Shown: positions 31,601 to 44,000 of the stretch, in pieces | How the letters are laid out: each line of letters opens with the position of its first letter | How positions within the stretch are numbered: the first letter of the stretch is position 1 | DNA from: Leishmania martiniquensis | Taxonomy: Eukaryota; Euglenozoa; Kinetoplastea; Trypanosomatida; Trypanosomatidae | Direction: 5' to 3' | Length of the DNA: 64,000 bases | Assembly: GCF_017916325.1 (NCBI RefSeq) | Contig: NC_090141.1 | Span: 264,001-328,000, forward strand | Notes under the pieces: generated by a model | Databases searched by the model: none | Told to the model about the DNA's origin: nothing | The model's input: the letters and a program-made list of their open reading frames with translations, nothing else | Program-made: the position numbers and the translations under genes

Positions 31601-33478
31601 GTTTCTGCTGCCGGCGCGCAGGCCGTCTCCATCGCCGTGACTCCGCCGCCCTGCCGCCCTGGACACAGCAGCGTGTTTCTCAGGCGAAAGAAGCTTCCTC
31701 GGCACAAGCCTCTGCCAGCTATCGTCGGTGTTGGTGAGCATGCGGTGGGAATTCTTCAGCATGAGCTGCTTGTAACGCAGCGGTGGGAGCTGGAGGCGGA
31801 CCAGGCGCACGGCCGCGACATCGAGTGCACCTGCGCCATGCTGCAGCGACTACACCCCCTGCGAGAGCAGCTGATAGAGCGAGATATATCCACGAGTACC
31901 AGCCGCGCCGCCACGGTGAGGCGCGGAGGCGCAGAGTCAGGCAACCCACAGCTGCTGATGCTCGACCCCGTGCCGGCGTCACAGGTGGTAGCGCCACTGG
32001 ACGCAGAGCTCGAAGTGGCGATGCCGTTGCCGAGCACATCCTCCCATGCGCCGGGCAGGCGGACCGCGGAGGCGGCTGCGATGGCGACATCATCCACGCT
32101 GCAGCCGCGCAACGAGGCGAACGCCGCCATCGCCCGCTCAAAGGTGCCGGAGGCGGTGCTGCACCGTCAACGGCAGCTCATCTACGACGAAGCGGTACGG
32201 CTGGACACGGCAAGCCGACTCGAGGCGCGAGCCGCCTATCTCGATGTTCTCACTCGACTCGCGCGCAGACATGTGTCCTCCGTGTCGTGGCCTGCGGTGT
32301 TGGCGCTACTTGACGAGCTCCGTGGGCGTTTGCAGCGCGAGGTGCAGCTGGCGATGGGCGCGCCGGCCGCACAGCCGGCCGCGATAGCGTCCTCCTCGTC
32401 GGTTTTGGCGGCGACGCCGAAAGCAGCGACCATCGCGCGACACAGCTCATCCTCTCCGATGTCCTCACAGCCGCGGGCGTCTGTGGCGCTTCCAGCGGCC
32501 ACAGCAGCGCCACAGCCGTCCGCGCAGCAATACGGTGGCCTTCAGCATCTGATCGCCACTCACCTTGGGGTACTCGAGCTGACGCAATGGACGGTGCAGG
32601 AGGTGCTGCAGCACCTCGCCGCGCTGTATCGTGTGCCTCTATCCCTTCTGCACGAGTGGGTCGCAGAGCAGCAGCGGCACTACTCGCAATCGTACAACTA
32701 CGAGGAGCGCTTCCTCGCTGTCGATCGTACCCTTGCTGGCCGTGCGGCCACGGTCGAGAAGGTCCTGCGGCTCACGCTGCACCACTGCCGGCGACCGCCG
32801 CTCGCACCGCCTCAGAGCCCATCAGCAACTGCCGCTGGGGGCGCAACGGGCTGTGTCGAAAGCTTCCAGCCGCCGCCGCCGTGTGGGCAAGAGGAGAGTC
32901 TGTACTACATTCGTGTGCTGTCATCGGTGCAGTCAGTGGCATCTACGGCAGTCCCGCTGAGCTCGACGGCAGCGACCCCCTTCTCCGGGGCGGCCGCGTC
33001 CGCGCAGAACTTTCCCAGGCCGCTGGGCGACGGCGCGGGCGCGTCAACGATGCGTTCGCTTTCTGAAACGGCCTCCAATGGTGCCATGCTGCCGTCTTCG
33101 TCGTCCGTCAGGGCTCTCAACTTTCTCGGCCAGGCTGTGATGGTGAGCGTCATCTCCTCGGCCGTTGCCGCCCCCGCACGCTCGAAGGATTACTCCCGCC
33201 GTACCGCCACCCGAGGAGCACTTCGATGCCGCAGCGATGACAGCAGCGACGCTGACGCTGACGCAGATATGAGTGACGCTGTGCTGGCGGTGGAGCTGAT
33301 GGAGGCAGGGGCTCGATCCCCAATAGCGCGTGGCGAGCTGAACCTGCGCAAGTGCGGCCTCCATGTGTGTGGCACGCACCGCGGCGGTGGTGAGCGGCAC
33401 GCGCAACATGTGCAGGTTGCGCTAAGGCGTAAAGGCTATCGAAGCGCGGAACTGAAGGCAACGTTAGAGGTGCTGTGA
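28697..33478 (+). CDS. Unknown protein with an AT-hook-like motif (1593 aa)
   Basis: No full-length family is recognised. The chain is Ser/Ala/Arg-rich with long disordered parts. At residues 486-492 it reads PRGRPRK, which matches the core of the AT-hook, a short motif that binds the minor groove of AT-rich DNA and usually occurs in nuclear proteins. A poorer RGRPGG occurs near 802. The C-terminal part is more ordered: a helical stretch at about 1156-1222 (with LDTASRLEARAAYLDVLTRL) and another at about 1278-1368 (QWTVQEVLQHLAALYRV, then a Tyr-rich segment). An acidic DADADAD run precedes the end. The helical region around 487-575 is basic and Arg-rich. The start ATG has a good context and there is no upstream ATG in the likely leader. 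Nuclear or chromatin location is an inference from one motif. Confidence 0.85.
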   Translation: MATTASTDTAAAAAMGLGPCVDPLPPPLEPPVKTNQRPLVHASSNAAAETASARASLSATGSFGEATLRYRRSDAAAPSPLAPGLALKVARRSTQATAGAQESVPLMTTTGSSQDPAVATQRSLACHPENSLRRRSACWSVTQEGTGLASADEHRSRTSSVIILGSTFANHPDSAPRAADTAAQHHRLHGRDSSRTRSRQGKRPQLAHRQLPFYCQPMPIQLSRNASWLNGGSGARSGSHVNFSSCRASASRSSLAAAISAPTDPAPRIFATSHWIRAALDVAAAHPQHTATMGKPSRLPQLARRTPHKSESTMQAAAQLHGRRVAAAVKSQAEMREFAAILRRVEAKGGANAWRHLQQRRKRDAGGASAAGRVGGRASSHGRQRPHHRRYGETGDGAKKCPLPCGQAPHRAASPCGSSSTTSHPLRKPSLSGSVAASGEEADEDRASASGVFSEVTELDDDEFIAAVSPSLRTHRAVGSLESRWPRGRPRKAGCAPETAARRASAAADAEAAAAEAVLRRTLYKLHDRTARGMVALQHRRAARTRAGKPVLERELQASQQRLKRAYTCSTGEGGGAGAEVRASPREVTVVAATAVAGPAEAVGPLDGAAVPLKIPVVDDLTALTVSWGGVPDGAQACDDGNESGLASAASSTGSVRGAMQLPEVSGEALPVREERDNSCARISARSGGREGAGPLLAGADTPVTSIAVPDRRRSSLTPLSSLLSNSPLPTANAHTPPSATFHLLGRDMGSPGQAAQIATYCSADASVAAAEEERHLRSELQRLLAEANKCNVYGLHGALRGRPGGCPSKPTGAAEAAGRTGGVGVCAGAAHHSASLLKNNWRRGKELTAPPTPQLPAQSAGGKGASVHVPVTKTTCSAPLAVPASATVAGAQARRSSASSSLPDHSVSSQRRKRRHGAPPERERTNSMSVMSATAATSLSSSLPLLRGSTATAAGSCAVMTPATFPVVSAAGAQAVSIAVTPPPCRPGHSSVFLRRKKLPRHKPLPAIVGVGEHAVGILQHELLVTQRWELEADQAHGRDIECTCAMLQRLHPLREQLIERDISTSTSRAATVRRGGAESGNPQLLMLDPVPASQVVAPLDAELEVAMPLPSTSSHAPGRRTAEAAAMATSSTLQPRNEANAAIARSKVPEAVLHRQRQLIYDEAVRLDTASRLEARAAYLDVLTRLARRHVSSVSWPAVLALLDELRGRLQREVQLAMGAPAAQPAAIASSSSVLAATPKAATIARHSSSSPMSSQPRASVALPAATAAPQPSAQQYGGLQHLIATHLGVLELTQWTVQEVLQHLAALYRVPLSLLHEWVAEQQRHYSQSYNYEERFLAVDRTLAGRAATVEKVLRLTLHHCRRPPLAPPQSPSATAAGGATGCVESFQPPPPCGQEESLYYIRVLSSVQSVASTAVPLSSTAATPFSGAAASAQNFPRPLGDGAGASTMRSLSETASNGAMLPSSSSVRALNFLGQAVMVSVISSAVAAPARSKDYSRRTATRGALRCRSDDSSDADADADMSDAVLAVELMEAGARSPIARGELNLRKCGLHVCGTHRGGGERHAQHVQVALRRKGYRSAELKATLEVL

Positions 33479-35026
33479 AGCGGTGCGTGCGGGACGCCTG
33501 CGCACAGGTGGGTGCCCTTCGCGTGGCCGCTGCTGCCGCTGCGCGCATCGTTCTCTCGCCACTCTTATTCGCAATGGACGCCTGCACGTGTGTGTGTGTC
33601 TCTCTCTGTCGTCCCCAACAGTCCTTCACGTGAACCGCGTGCATCATCTGCGCGTGGCGACACACACACACACAGACACAGAAACACCGGCGCAGACCTT
33701 ATCAACCTCTTTTCTACCTCCCTCTCGTGGGTTTGGAACTCCGCTTGCGGGCCCTCTTCACCCTTCCCCCCTTCTCCCCCGCTGTATTCTATCAACGCCG
33801 CTCCTCGCCCCTCCACACTGCCAGATGTCTGCAGAGAGTGGAGGAGGGCCGCGAGGGAGTGAGGAGGAGTGAGGGGGTGGGGCTGACACAGAGAGAGAGA
33901 CAGCGAGAGAGACGACATCGACTGAGATGCGCACCTTCTATGATAGGGGCTCAGACACGCATGACGGCGACACGCAAGGCGCTGCAATGCGTGCGCATGT
34001 ATATAGTAGTATTCGGTCAGTGCGTTATGGACGCTTGTGTTCCCAGCACCCAACGCTCCCCCTCCCCCTCCCCCTCCGACTCGTCACGTGCGCAGGCCAT
34101 GCGCTCGGCTTATTTGTTTGTTACTATGAAGGTGCATGCCCACGTCGGTGCGCGCATGACTGGTGCGCGGCGTCTCATGATGTAAGACCTGGATGCGCCC
34201 GCGCGTGGAAAGGGAAGGGCGAGTGGCATCCCTGAAACGTTGAGGGGTGGGTGGGTGGTCAAGCCTTGGGAGGGTGATTCAGTCATTTCCTCCCTCCCCT
34301 CCCTCGTCTTGGTGCATGTTTCCTCTGGACGTGTGCGTCGCTCTGAGGATGTGCCGTCGTGTCTCCTGGAGCCCCCCTGTCCCCCCGTCCCCCCTCTTCA
34401 GCATTGCCACCGCCGAGACACTTCTCAGTGCTTCTGTTGCCTTTTCGGTGTTGCTCTCTGACACTTTCCTCACTCCCTCGTCCCCCATCCCTCACACACA
34501 CACATACACACACACACGTGCACACAGGTACACGCCCCTCTCCTCCCACCGACGGGCATCCAACGGGTGCAACTGGAAGAGCGCCGACAGCATTTACACC
34601 TGCACATTACTAGTACAGTGCGCGCAGAGAAAGCAGCTTGGAGAGGATCGCGCTGCGCAGCTCTGCCGAGGAGCAGGGCAGTGCCGGCGCACGTCCAAGC
34701 CTCCCTTCGCGTTCTCAGTCTGGCCGAGGGCGAGTGGTGACCAACCGCGACGAAGGCTCTTCACGCTGCCTGTAGTCACGCTATCCTCGTTGCCACGAAG
34801 TGTGTCTGCCTTTGTGCGAGGGAGTGGGTGGAGAAGGGGGTGCCCCGATATTATCCCCCTTATCCTGTCCCCTGCCCCCTTCAACTGCGCTCGTGACGTC
34901 TTCGCTGCCTATCCGTGCGCTGCAATAATTGTGAGCGCGAGTGTGTCGTGTCTTTGCCGTAGCGGGCTTGAAGCACCGCGAGGGTAACAGCGGAGGGGGA
35001 ATCGGGGCAGGGACGGTGACGGCGCC
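33479..35026 (+). other. Spacer upstream of the 3499-residue gene
   Basis: No gene is supported. CA microsatellites lie at 33661-33674 and 34493-34518, pyrimidine runs at 33715-33785 and 34060-34080, and a C/T-rich tract near 34855-34885. AGs at 34934-34935, 34940-34941 and 34961-34962 are possible splice acceptors for the next gene, but none is decisive. Confidence 0.55.
34493..34518 (+). repeat. Interrupted CA microsatellite
   Basis: CA repeats with one TA interruption lie in the spacer. No function is suggested. Confidence 0.8.
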
Positions 35027-38000
35027 ATGCAACGAGCTGCTTCACATCGTGCACATGCCGCGCCCGCCTCAGGACCGATGTCCTGGCCGCTGCCTACACG
35101 TCAGACCTTCGGCGGCGCGCCATCGGCGGCGCAGCGCTCTGTAGGTGGTGGCGCTGGTGCAACTTCGCTAACGAAGGCGCTGCACAGGGCAAACGCTGTG
35201 GCGCAGGCGAGTTGTTGGGCGCTTTGCCGAAGTCGGGGCGGCACGTCGGTGTGGCCGCGGCTGGGCCTGCAGCGAACGGCTCGACGCCTGCAGTCCTCTC
35301 AGCTTCGCAGTGCCTCGTGCCTCACCACGCAGCAGTGCGCGCTGCACACAGCACCTTCGCCGCCCGCGCCAGCCGAGTCTGAACTGCACAGCGACAGCAA
35401 CGGAGCCGCGCGTTTCTCTGCACCAATTTCCTCCGCTGCAGCAGCGACGACGGGCTCTACATCGAGGCGCGTGGCCCACCGCAATCGACGAGCGAAGCGC
35501 GCCGCAGCTGGCGGTGAGACTCTCGCAGCCAGCGACAAGCAACGAGGGGAGGGGGAGGCCGACCCGGGTAGGGATCATGTGGGTCACGCCAGCCGTTGCC
35601 ACCCCTGCTGCACAGTCCCGCCCCGGCCCGCCAGCAGACCTGTGCCGGGGGCGCCCCAGGCAGCGCGGCAGCGCCACCGCTCCTCAGCTGCGGAACTTCC
35701 AAGCGTCTCGCCTGTCCTTCTTCCTGCGCCTCCGACCCGGGAGGATGCGACACCAGAGTCGATCGGCAGCTACCTCCTGACTCTACGCCGTGTAATCAGT
35801 GCCAACCGCGCCGGAGCGTATCCCCGTATCGTAGCCCGCCGGGCTGCCTTGTCGTTTATACGCCAGCTTTTACCGTCGCTCATGACGATGCCGCCAGTGC
35901 CGGAGGCTGATATGCTGACGGGGATGGTGGGAGCGACCGCGGCTCCCGCTGCTGCGACTCCGAGCACCACACCTGAGGATGACGCTGAGGCAGCGCAGCC
36001 ACATGCGGAAGCGAAGACGACCAGTAACACTGCGGACGCGACGCTCACGGGCTGCCGCGTGGGTGTGAACGCGCACCCCTCTTTCCCTTCTTGCGCCCCG
36101 CCGCCAGCACCTCATGCAGACGCGCTCGAGGCGTTTCCTGTCGGAGCCCGCGCGCCGTGGCGATCCACGGAGTGGGGCAGCGGGTCTGTGCCGTGGACAG
36201 AGACACTTGCGGAAGCAATACTGCTGACCTGCAACAAGCTTGGACTCGAGCTGCGTACGCTGTGGGTCGCACGGGCCGCGCTGCTCTACCTTGTGTCCGG
36301 CGAGGGGGAGGAATGCGCAGATGCCCTGCAGCAACGGCCCGCCACGCTCAGCGCCATCCCAAGCAGCCTGACGCGCATGCCCGCGAGTGCACTCCAGGAC
36401 AAGGCGCAGCTGGCGCTCGCGCTTATGCAGACGTTGGACCGAAACCGTCGTCAGAGCCGCCTGACGCGTGAGCTTCTGCAGCCGGCGGCAATGCGACTCG
36501 CCCTGCGCTTGCACGCAAAGCTAAGTGGCGCGGCGACTGCGGGCCGAATCGGTGGCCGTTGGGGTACGAATGCTGCGGCACCGCATTTCGAGGCGAGGAG
36601 AAGTGCTGCCAGCGCTGCCGGCGTGACTTCCGAGGGTAAGGCACCCACAGGCGCATTATTCGCTTCTAACGTCGCTGCCGCGCCCCGGCCCCAGACTGGG
36701 CGCACCTTTGTGAACCTCGAGCGCTACCTTGCAGAGAGACTGCTGCCGGCGCTTTATGCCGAGCTCGTGCACTACTGCCGCGCCGTAGAGCAGTGGCACG
36801 ACAAGAGCTTTCAGGCAGTGCCCCCAACCCATGTGGAGGGGGTGGTGGCGGCTGCTGCACCAGCAGCAGCAACGGTAGCCGCTACACAGCTGCATCGACG
36901 CAAGCCACACTCGAGTGCATCGGACGGCCGCGCGTGCTTGCCAAACATATCGCGCTCGGGGGTCGAAACGTTTTCACTGCTCGCCGCTGTGCTGCACCGC
37001 GCGCTTGGCTTGCACAGCGTCGTGCGTCGCGGCGACGCGATCCGTTTCGATCTGAACGAGGGCGGCATTGATGCGTACGCGGCAGGGGTGCCGTGGAATC
37101 GCGAGATGACCAGCGACCCGGGCGCCGACTCGGGGCCCTCTGTTGGCACGCGGCCGCAGCGCGAGAGGCCACTAGGCCACCCGGCTGTACCGCTGCGCGC
37201 GTTCCGCATCACGATGGAGGCTGTTACCGCATGGCTGGAGGCGGCTGGCGGGCCCCAGACGGGAGCGCTGGAGTCGGGGCTCTCTCGTAGTGTGAGCAGG
37301 CCGCTGCCGACGGGCCACACTGTACGAGTCGCTTCCCCTCCGCCGTTCGTACCACCGCACACCTTGGCAGATGCCGGCGCTCCTTGCCTACGCACTGGCG
37401 GCAACTCGCCGCTGCCGCCGTCCTCGTCGGTGTCGGTGTCGAGGTTTGGCGACGCGGCAGCGTCCTCTCGTGGGCAACCGCCGCGTGCGTCCTCGACTAC
37501 GGCGTCGTCTCCGACGACCGCGGGGGAGGGCCTCGGCGGCGCGGCGGCAGACAGCGGGCGGCCACACGCGACACGGACGGCGCCAGCGCCCACTGTGCCC
37601 TTTGGGAGCTTTAACGTCGACGCGCTTTTACCTATTCTCAGCCTCTGCGGCCACGACCGCTCGTTCCGCCTCTTCTTAACCACCGCAGCGGGCGAGACCA
37701 GCGCCGCGACGTCGCCCACCGGCAGCGTCATCCCCACAAGTGCGACGACAGCGGCGACGTCCAAAGCACGGGTTGAGGAGGACCTGTCGGCACTTGCTGC
37801 CGCCATCTCGAGGCTCCTGCTGCTGGGCATTTATTGGGCTCCACTTTGCCGGACCTACCAGCTGCCCGCAGTTCTTGGTATGCTTGCTCGAGTGGCAACA
37901 ACGGAGCTGACGCACGCGGCCACAGCGACGAGTGCGCTCACAGCATCCGCCGAGGTAACGGCCAACCCGTACATCGCTGCGTCAACCCCTACCGCTACTT

Positions 38001-41000
38001 CGCCGAGCACAGAGGAGGCGAGTGAGGCGACCCTGACGGGGCTGGACGCGGAGGTGCTTCAGCGAGCCCGACATACGCTTCTGCCTCCATGTGACCATCT
38101 TGCGACGCCGTCGTCGCCGTTCGTGCAGCAGCTGCGCCGCCTCGTCTACTCGAGCGGGCGCTACATGGAAAGGGCAGTCTTTGCCACCTTCGTGCCTATC
38201 ACCACAATGCTTGATCGAGTCCTATCCAAGTGGCCGATGCCCTATCCTGCCGCCACAGCTCTAGCCTCGGCGTGCTCCGTCAGCGGCCACACCAATGTAG
38301 GACGCTCTTCTGTCAGAGACGATGGCGGCGAGGGCGGCACCGTCTCCGACGTCCATGGACCACCTTCGGCACCCACCGCAAGCCCCCTTCAGGGCCATGA
38401 CGCAACGGCGCGGACAGGCGGCTCGGCGTCGGCGACGGATGCGGCGGGTGCGTCGGTATCGCATGCGACGGGGCCGTCCGCCATCTTTCGCGCTCCGGTC
38501 GCTGCCGCAATGGGTACCGTAACCCTTTTCGCGGCGATCACAGACGAATTCTGGTCTCGAGAGCGCGGAAGAGCTCTTTGGAAGTCCGTTTCCAGGCGAG
38601 CGAAGCGGAACCCCAGCGATGCGTCTAGCGCGGCTCGCACACGTGCGCCCCATTCGAACTTCTTATGGCTTTACTCAAGCTGCCCCACGCATACCGTGAT
38701 CCGAGTGACCGTGCCGAATCGGTACGGCGACGGTGCGGCGTCATCGCATCTGCAAGAAGGGCTGCCTGCGCCCTTTTACGTGCTGCGTCAACTCGGACTC
38801 AGTAGCGCGTCCGCCGAACACGCGAGCACACCTGAGGAGCTGCTGCGCGCGTACCACGCGAGCGAGCGGATGACGTCATACATGGCGGTGCGGAATGGCG
38901 TCGGCTGCGCGACGGCGATGCGTCCGTACCTCTGCGAGTATTTGAGGAGCGACTACATGTGGCGCTCCATCTCTAGCGACGCCCTCGCGCCGCTGGTGAC
39001 GGCCCTGATGGAGTTGGAGCTGGCAAGCGTGTCCTTGCCAGAGCTGCTGTGGCTGAGCGGTTCCCTGATGGGCAGCAGTGGCGCAAAGCGTGGCCGCACC
39101 TCCAACTCGAGCCTGCAGAGGCGGGCTAGTGGGTGCTTGTCGCTGCATACGATGCTGAGCTTGATGGCTCGCATCGAGCCCCACGAGCTGCGACTACTGA
39201 CGGCCGATGGTGAGGATGCTCATTGGCTGTGCGCGGCAACGAGCCCTTGCGGGCTGCAAGAACTGCCGGAGGCGGGCTCCTCCGGCAGCGATGACAAGTC
39301 CCTGCTTCTCCGCTTTACGCTGCGCCGGATCGGTGCAGACGGTTGCGTCCTGGATCCGCCGCTGGCGTTGGCAACGACGCCACGCACACCGCATCCGCCC
39401 GTGGGTGGGCGAAGCAGTGACTCCTCCTCGCTCACTTTCCATTCCGCCCCCGTCCAAGACGCGGGCAGGGCTCGAACAAAAAAATGCTTCGCCGGCGAAC
39501 CGACGTGCTATGCCTGCAGGTCAGTGGCGGACGTTGTTTGGGACTCTGCCTGCTCGCAATCATCCGATGAGGGCGCGCGGCTACCGCTGGCGGCCTTTGC
39601 GCCACTACTTCGATCCATGATGCTGCTGGCGGAGGCGGAGCGTCCAATAGATGACGCCGCACTGCATGCAGCCGCGGATTGCCACGGCGATGACAGCTCG
39701 CGTGGCAGTAGCATGTGCTACTACACAGGTGCAGGACCCCTGGACGCACGCCATGTAGATAGCATCTTGCGCATGGCCTACCGACTACTCTTCGGCTCCG
39801 GCGCAGAGGTCTCCGCTGCCGCTGCCCCAGCCGCGGCGGTACCACTGGAAGCTCTCGTGACGCTGTACCTCAGCCTGCAACGCGCTGCGAAGGAGCAGAC
39901 CGCTTCACTGCACAAGAGCGTGCATGGTGCCCAAGTGGCGCCATGGAAGCCGACGGAGACCGTTCCCGTTGCAGACGACGGAGCGTGCGAGCGTGGGAGT
40001 GAGATGAGGTCGTCGGCCCCACAGACTCTGCTGCTATCCCTCAACTGCTGCTTGGCGCACTGCGAAGTCGCTCTGCGGCAACGGCTGATGGCGATCGCGC
40101 CTGGCACGGCCAGTAGCAGCACGGGCGAAGCCTTATCCACGGCGCCTGAAAGCATCGCAACAGACTTGCGCGTATTGCTGCCGCTGGCGGTGCTGGCGGA
40201 GGGGCTCCTGCCGTGCCCGGCAAATGTGGATGCGCCGGCGACGGGCGCAGCGGGCTTGTCCGTTGATGAGCTCATCCATCGCGAACTGTTTTGCGAGTTG
40301 AGAGCGGCGCTGCGTGAGGCATCACTGCATCGGATAGCTGGAGAGGTGTCACGGTTGCTGTGGTGGGTCACGCGCCGTGCGCACGCGGAAGTGAAAGAGG
40401 CGGGCACCGCGGCTTTGCCGCCCCTGACCTCGTGGGTGGAGACACTCCTGCTCCGGGCGATCGGCGAAAAGCGGCGGTCGGACACCGGCTGGCGCACCTT
40501 CGAGCTTTTCGAGTGGGCGTTGCTGCCGTTGTACACGAAGCTGGAAGCGCGTCAGGCAGGCGCCGACACCACTGCCGAGACGGCTGAGAGGGCGGCGGCT
40601 ACGCCACTGCGGCACGATTCGGCATTGGAGCGACTATTCGATGACTTCACGCTCCTAGAAGACACGTACATGCGGCACTCTGCCATGGCTCCAGCAGGGG
40701 CGCTTCCGCAGCAGACCTCATCTATGCAAGGACTCGCCACCAAATCGCCGTCGGGGGCCGAAACGGGCAGTGCGGGGGTCAACAGCGATGCCCGCGCGGC
40801 GGCGCCAGCCGCCAGTGACCTATCTGCGGTACCGCACACGGCGATGCTCGAGGCCGCCCTTCACGCCCTGCCAACTCAATGCGACTCGTTCCACACTTTC
40901 CTGCACGTCATCCGGCAGTTATTTCTGTCGCACCCGGCTCTGCTGTCCACCGCTCCCGACGCTGCGCTCTATTATGAGTTGCGCACCGCCCGTATCGCAG

Positions 41001-44000
41001 CCACCGGCGAGAAACGCACCGCTCCAACGGATGCGGGCGATCCGGTGGTGTGGGGCGTTGATGGGACGTTAGCAGGACGGCAGGCATGGGCGACGCTGCC
41101 GGTGCAGCGAGCGGAGCTGCCACAGGACCTTCGGCAGCGCTACGTGGACACTCTGTTTCGCTTATTCAAGCGACTTGTGCACGACTACAGCTGCACTGCG
41201 GAGGAGCTGGTGGAGCTGCTCCACTTGCTTTGGCTGGCTGACCCACATGCCTCTCGTGTGGCCTTCTCAGAGGCGTCGTCGCCCATGACATTGAGGTCCC
41301 AGTGGCCGAGCCTCTTCTCCTGCTGCCGCGGCTTTGTGAAGAATTCGCTGAACGAGTTGGACACTGCCGATGCAGTGGACAGCGGTGATGGCAACGGCGC
41401 CGCGGCATCATGGTCGCGGCACCGAAGCATGCCGGATGTGCTTCAAATTCTGTACCGTACCGCACGCTACGGCATCGGCAAGAGCTTTTTGCTTAAGCCG
41501 CTGGATATGCAGTGGGCGTCTGTGAACGCGGCGGTGCTGCACCCACGATCCGTGGTGCTATTCCTGCATTGCCTTGGCATCGTAAGAGAGCTGGAAGGCC
41601 AACGCCGGCCACACGCCTCCGCGCCGCATCCATTGTCGGTGCCGCGGCTGGCGCGCCGGCAGCAGGGGCAGCCGCAGGGACTGCGCTCGCGAAGCCCATC
41701 CCACAAGGAAGCCCTCGAGTTGTTCCAGCCCTTCCTGATCTACGCCTCCATCACCGGAGAGGTGATTGCTGACGTGCCGAGGATGCATTATATACCGTGG
41801 ATGCTGGAGGCTTTGGGCGAGACGGATCCGCCCCTCGTTCTGGCCCTCATACATGCCGCTTTTTCGGGTGCCCTGTGGCACGGGGTGGCCGGCGAGGGTG
41901 GCGGTGGTGGTGAGGGCCGCAGCCGCTCGCGTCATCGACTCCTCTCAGGGAATGCGCTGCTCTACGCGAAAATGATGACGGGTGGGCCGGCGGCCTCCGC
42001 TGCGACGGGGTTGGGCGACGGCGGCCGCTTTCAGTGGAGTGGCGCGTTGGCTGTTGGGGGCAGATTGCCCTCGCATCAGCTTTCAGAGAGCATTTCGGCG
42101 ACGATGGCGGCGCTGCTAATGGTAGCGAGCAGCGATCAGGCGTCATCGAAGGCGTGGGGCTGGGGCGGAAAGGCTGGAGGCCCCGAGGCTACCGATTCGG
42201 CCATGATCGCACAGGCAGCGACGCAGAAAAGACCGTCGGCGAGCATCGGCAAAGCACACCTGCGTACACTCGTCTTCCTTCGAAACGCGCTTTTTCAGCA
42301 GCTCTGGACCGCCCGTGCGCGACAACCGCTTCAGTGGGTGCCCGCGCACACCATCGCGCAGGTAATGCAGCTCGCGGTAGTGCAGAGCAGTCCGCGGCTG
42401 CTGAAGCTTCTCGAGTGGCTCGTGTTGAGCCTCCTTCTGCCGCCTGTGATGCCCACTTCCAGGCCTGCCGCGGCGAACAGGCCGCCTCGCCGCCCAAGCG
42501 GAGTCTGTGCTGCGTCTTTGGTGCCTTTCTCAGCGTCCTCCGCCTTGCCTTCCTCCGCGAACCGCGGCGGCGGCAGCGCGGGTGAGAAAGAGTCCGACGT
42601 CGACATGACGGCGGGGGACGCTGCCGCTAACACACGCTTAGAGGTCACGCGCGATGGTGCACTGCTGCTGCGCCTGCTGCCGATGTCACTTTGGCGCTCG
42701 CTGCTTCAGCGTGGCGTCTCCTGGCCGAGGTACCGCGGGTATTCGCTTCAGCTGCTCTTCCGGGGCCAGCGGTCGCTGGCGGTGACGGGAGCCGAGAGCG
42801 ACACGGCGGGCGCGTCACGTGCCGCCTCCATACAGAGGGCGAATAGGCGCCGCGAATCGTTGGCTTCTGTTTTGCTTTCACTCAACTCTGAGTCCGTGAC
42901 GTATCTCATTGCGGAGGCGATGGGGCCGATGGTGTTGTTGGCCGTGACGACAGAGCTGCTGCGCGCGTTGGCGCGGCAGCGTGCCTGCTCGGGTGACGGC
43001 CCTCGCACCGCACGCAGGAATGCAGAGGACGTGGCACAAACCGAAGCCGCCACGACGGGGGCGGCCGCGCGCGCCGACGATCGCCAGCCCGCGACAGCTG
43101 AGCAAACGCCCGCGGGCACTGCGGTGCCTAATGGCGCACGCAACGACACCCCTCCGCCGGAGTCACTGACGTCTTTTGGGGTGGTGCGCTCTCATGCTTC
43201 CGCTGGCTCTGTGCTGACCGAGGAGGCGCTGCAGCCGCTGTTGAAGGCGGCGTGCGATGTAATCGATCAACTGGCGAGTACACGGCACACAGACTTTGTG
43301 GCGGTGCTTGAGCGGGAGGCAGCGTGGCAGCGGCGCGTGGCGGAGGCCTCCACGTATCGCGGTCCGGCCGCGGGCGAGATGCCCTTCGGAGTCGACGCCG
43401 AGGCCGCTGTCGACGCAGCGGCGGCGGCGAAAGCGGCGCCAGGGGCTACCAGGAGTGGCGCACCGGAAGCTATAGTGCCAGTGCTCGATTTAGGAGAGGA
43501 CGGCGTGGCGGAGATGAGTAGCATCGGCAATGACGATGAGGAGCAAGATGTGCCTTCGCTTGGCGCTACTGCTGCAACCGCGGCGCCTGGCGGCGCGACC
43601 GTCAGTGGGGGCGGCGGAAGAAGCGCCGCCGAGGGCAGTGCGATGACGACGGGCCTTTCCATGCCGGCCACCGCAGCAGACGCCGCCGCCGGTGAAAGGG
43701 TGGACAACTCAGACACAGTGTCAGAGGGGCCGCTCGTGCTTGACTGGAGGCCCATCTCCGAGTTCGTGCAGGTAGTGCGTCAGGTGGATCCGGGCATCTC
43801 GCAGCGACAGGTGCGACTGGAGTCGTGGGTGCCGCTCGCGGAGGCAGCCGAAGCGAATGAGAGGGACAACGCACGTGACGTTCTGCACAACGCCCTTGGC
43901 GCCATCATGCAGCATGTCCGTAGGTATTGGCAGACGTCGGAGCAAGCGCATCGCATGCGACCGCTGATGGTGATGAACTTGCGCGACGCCTTGCACCTCT

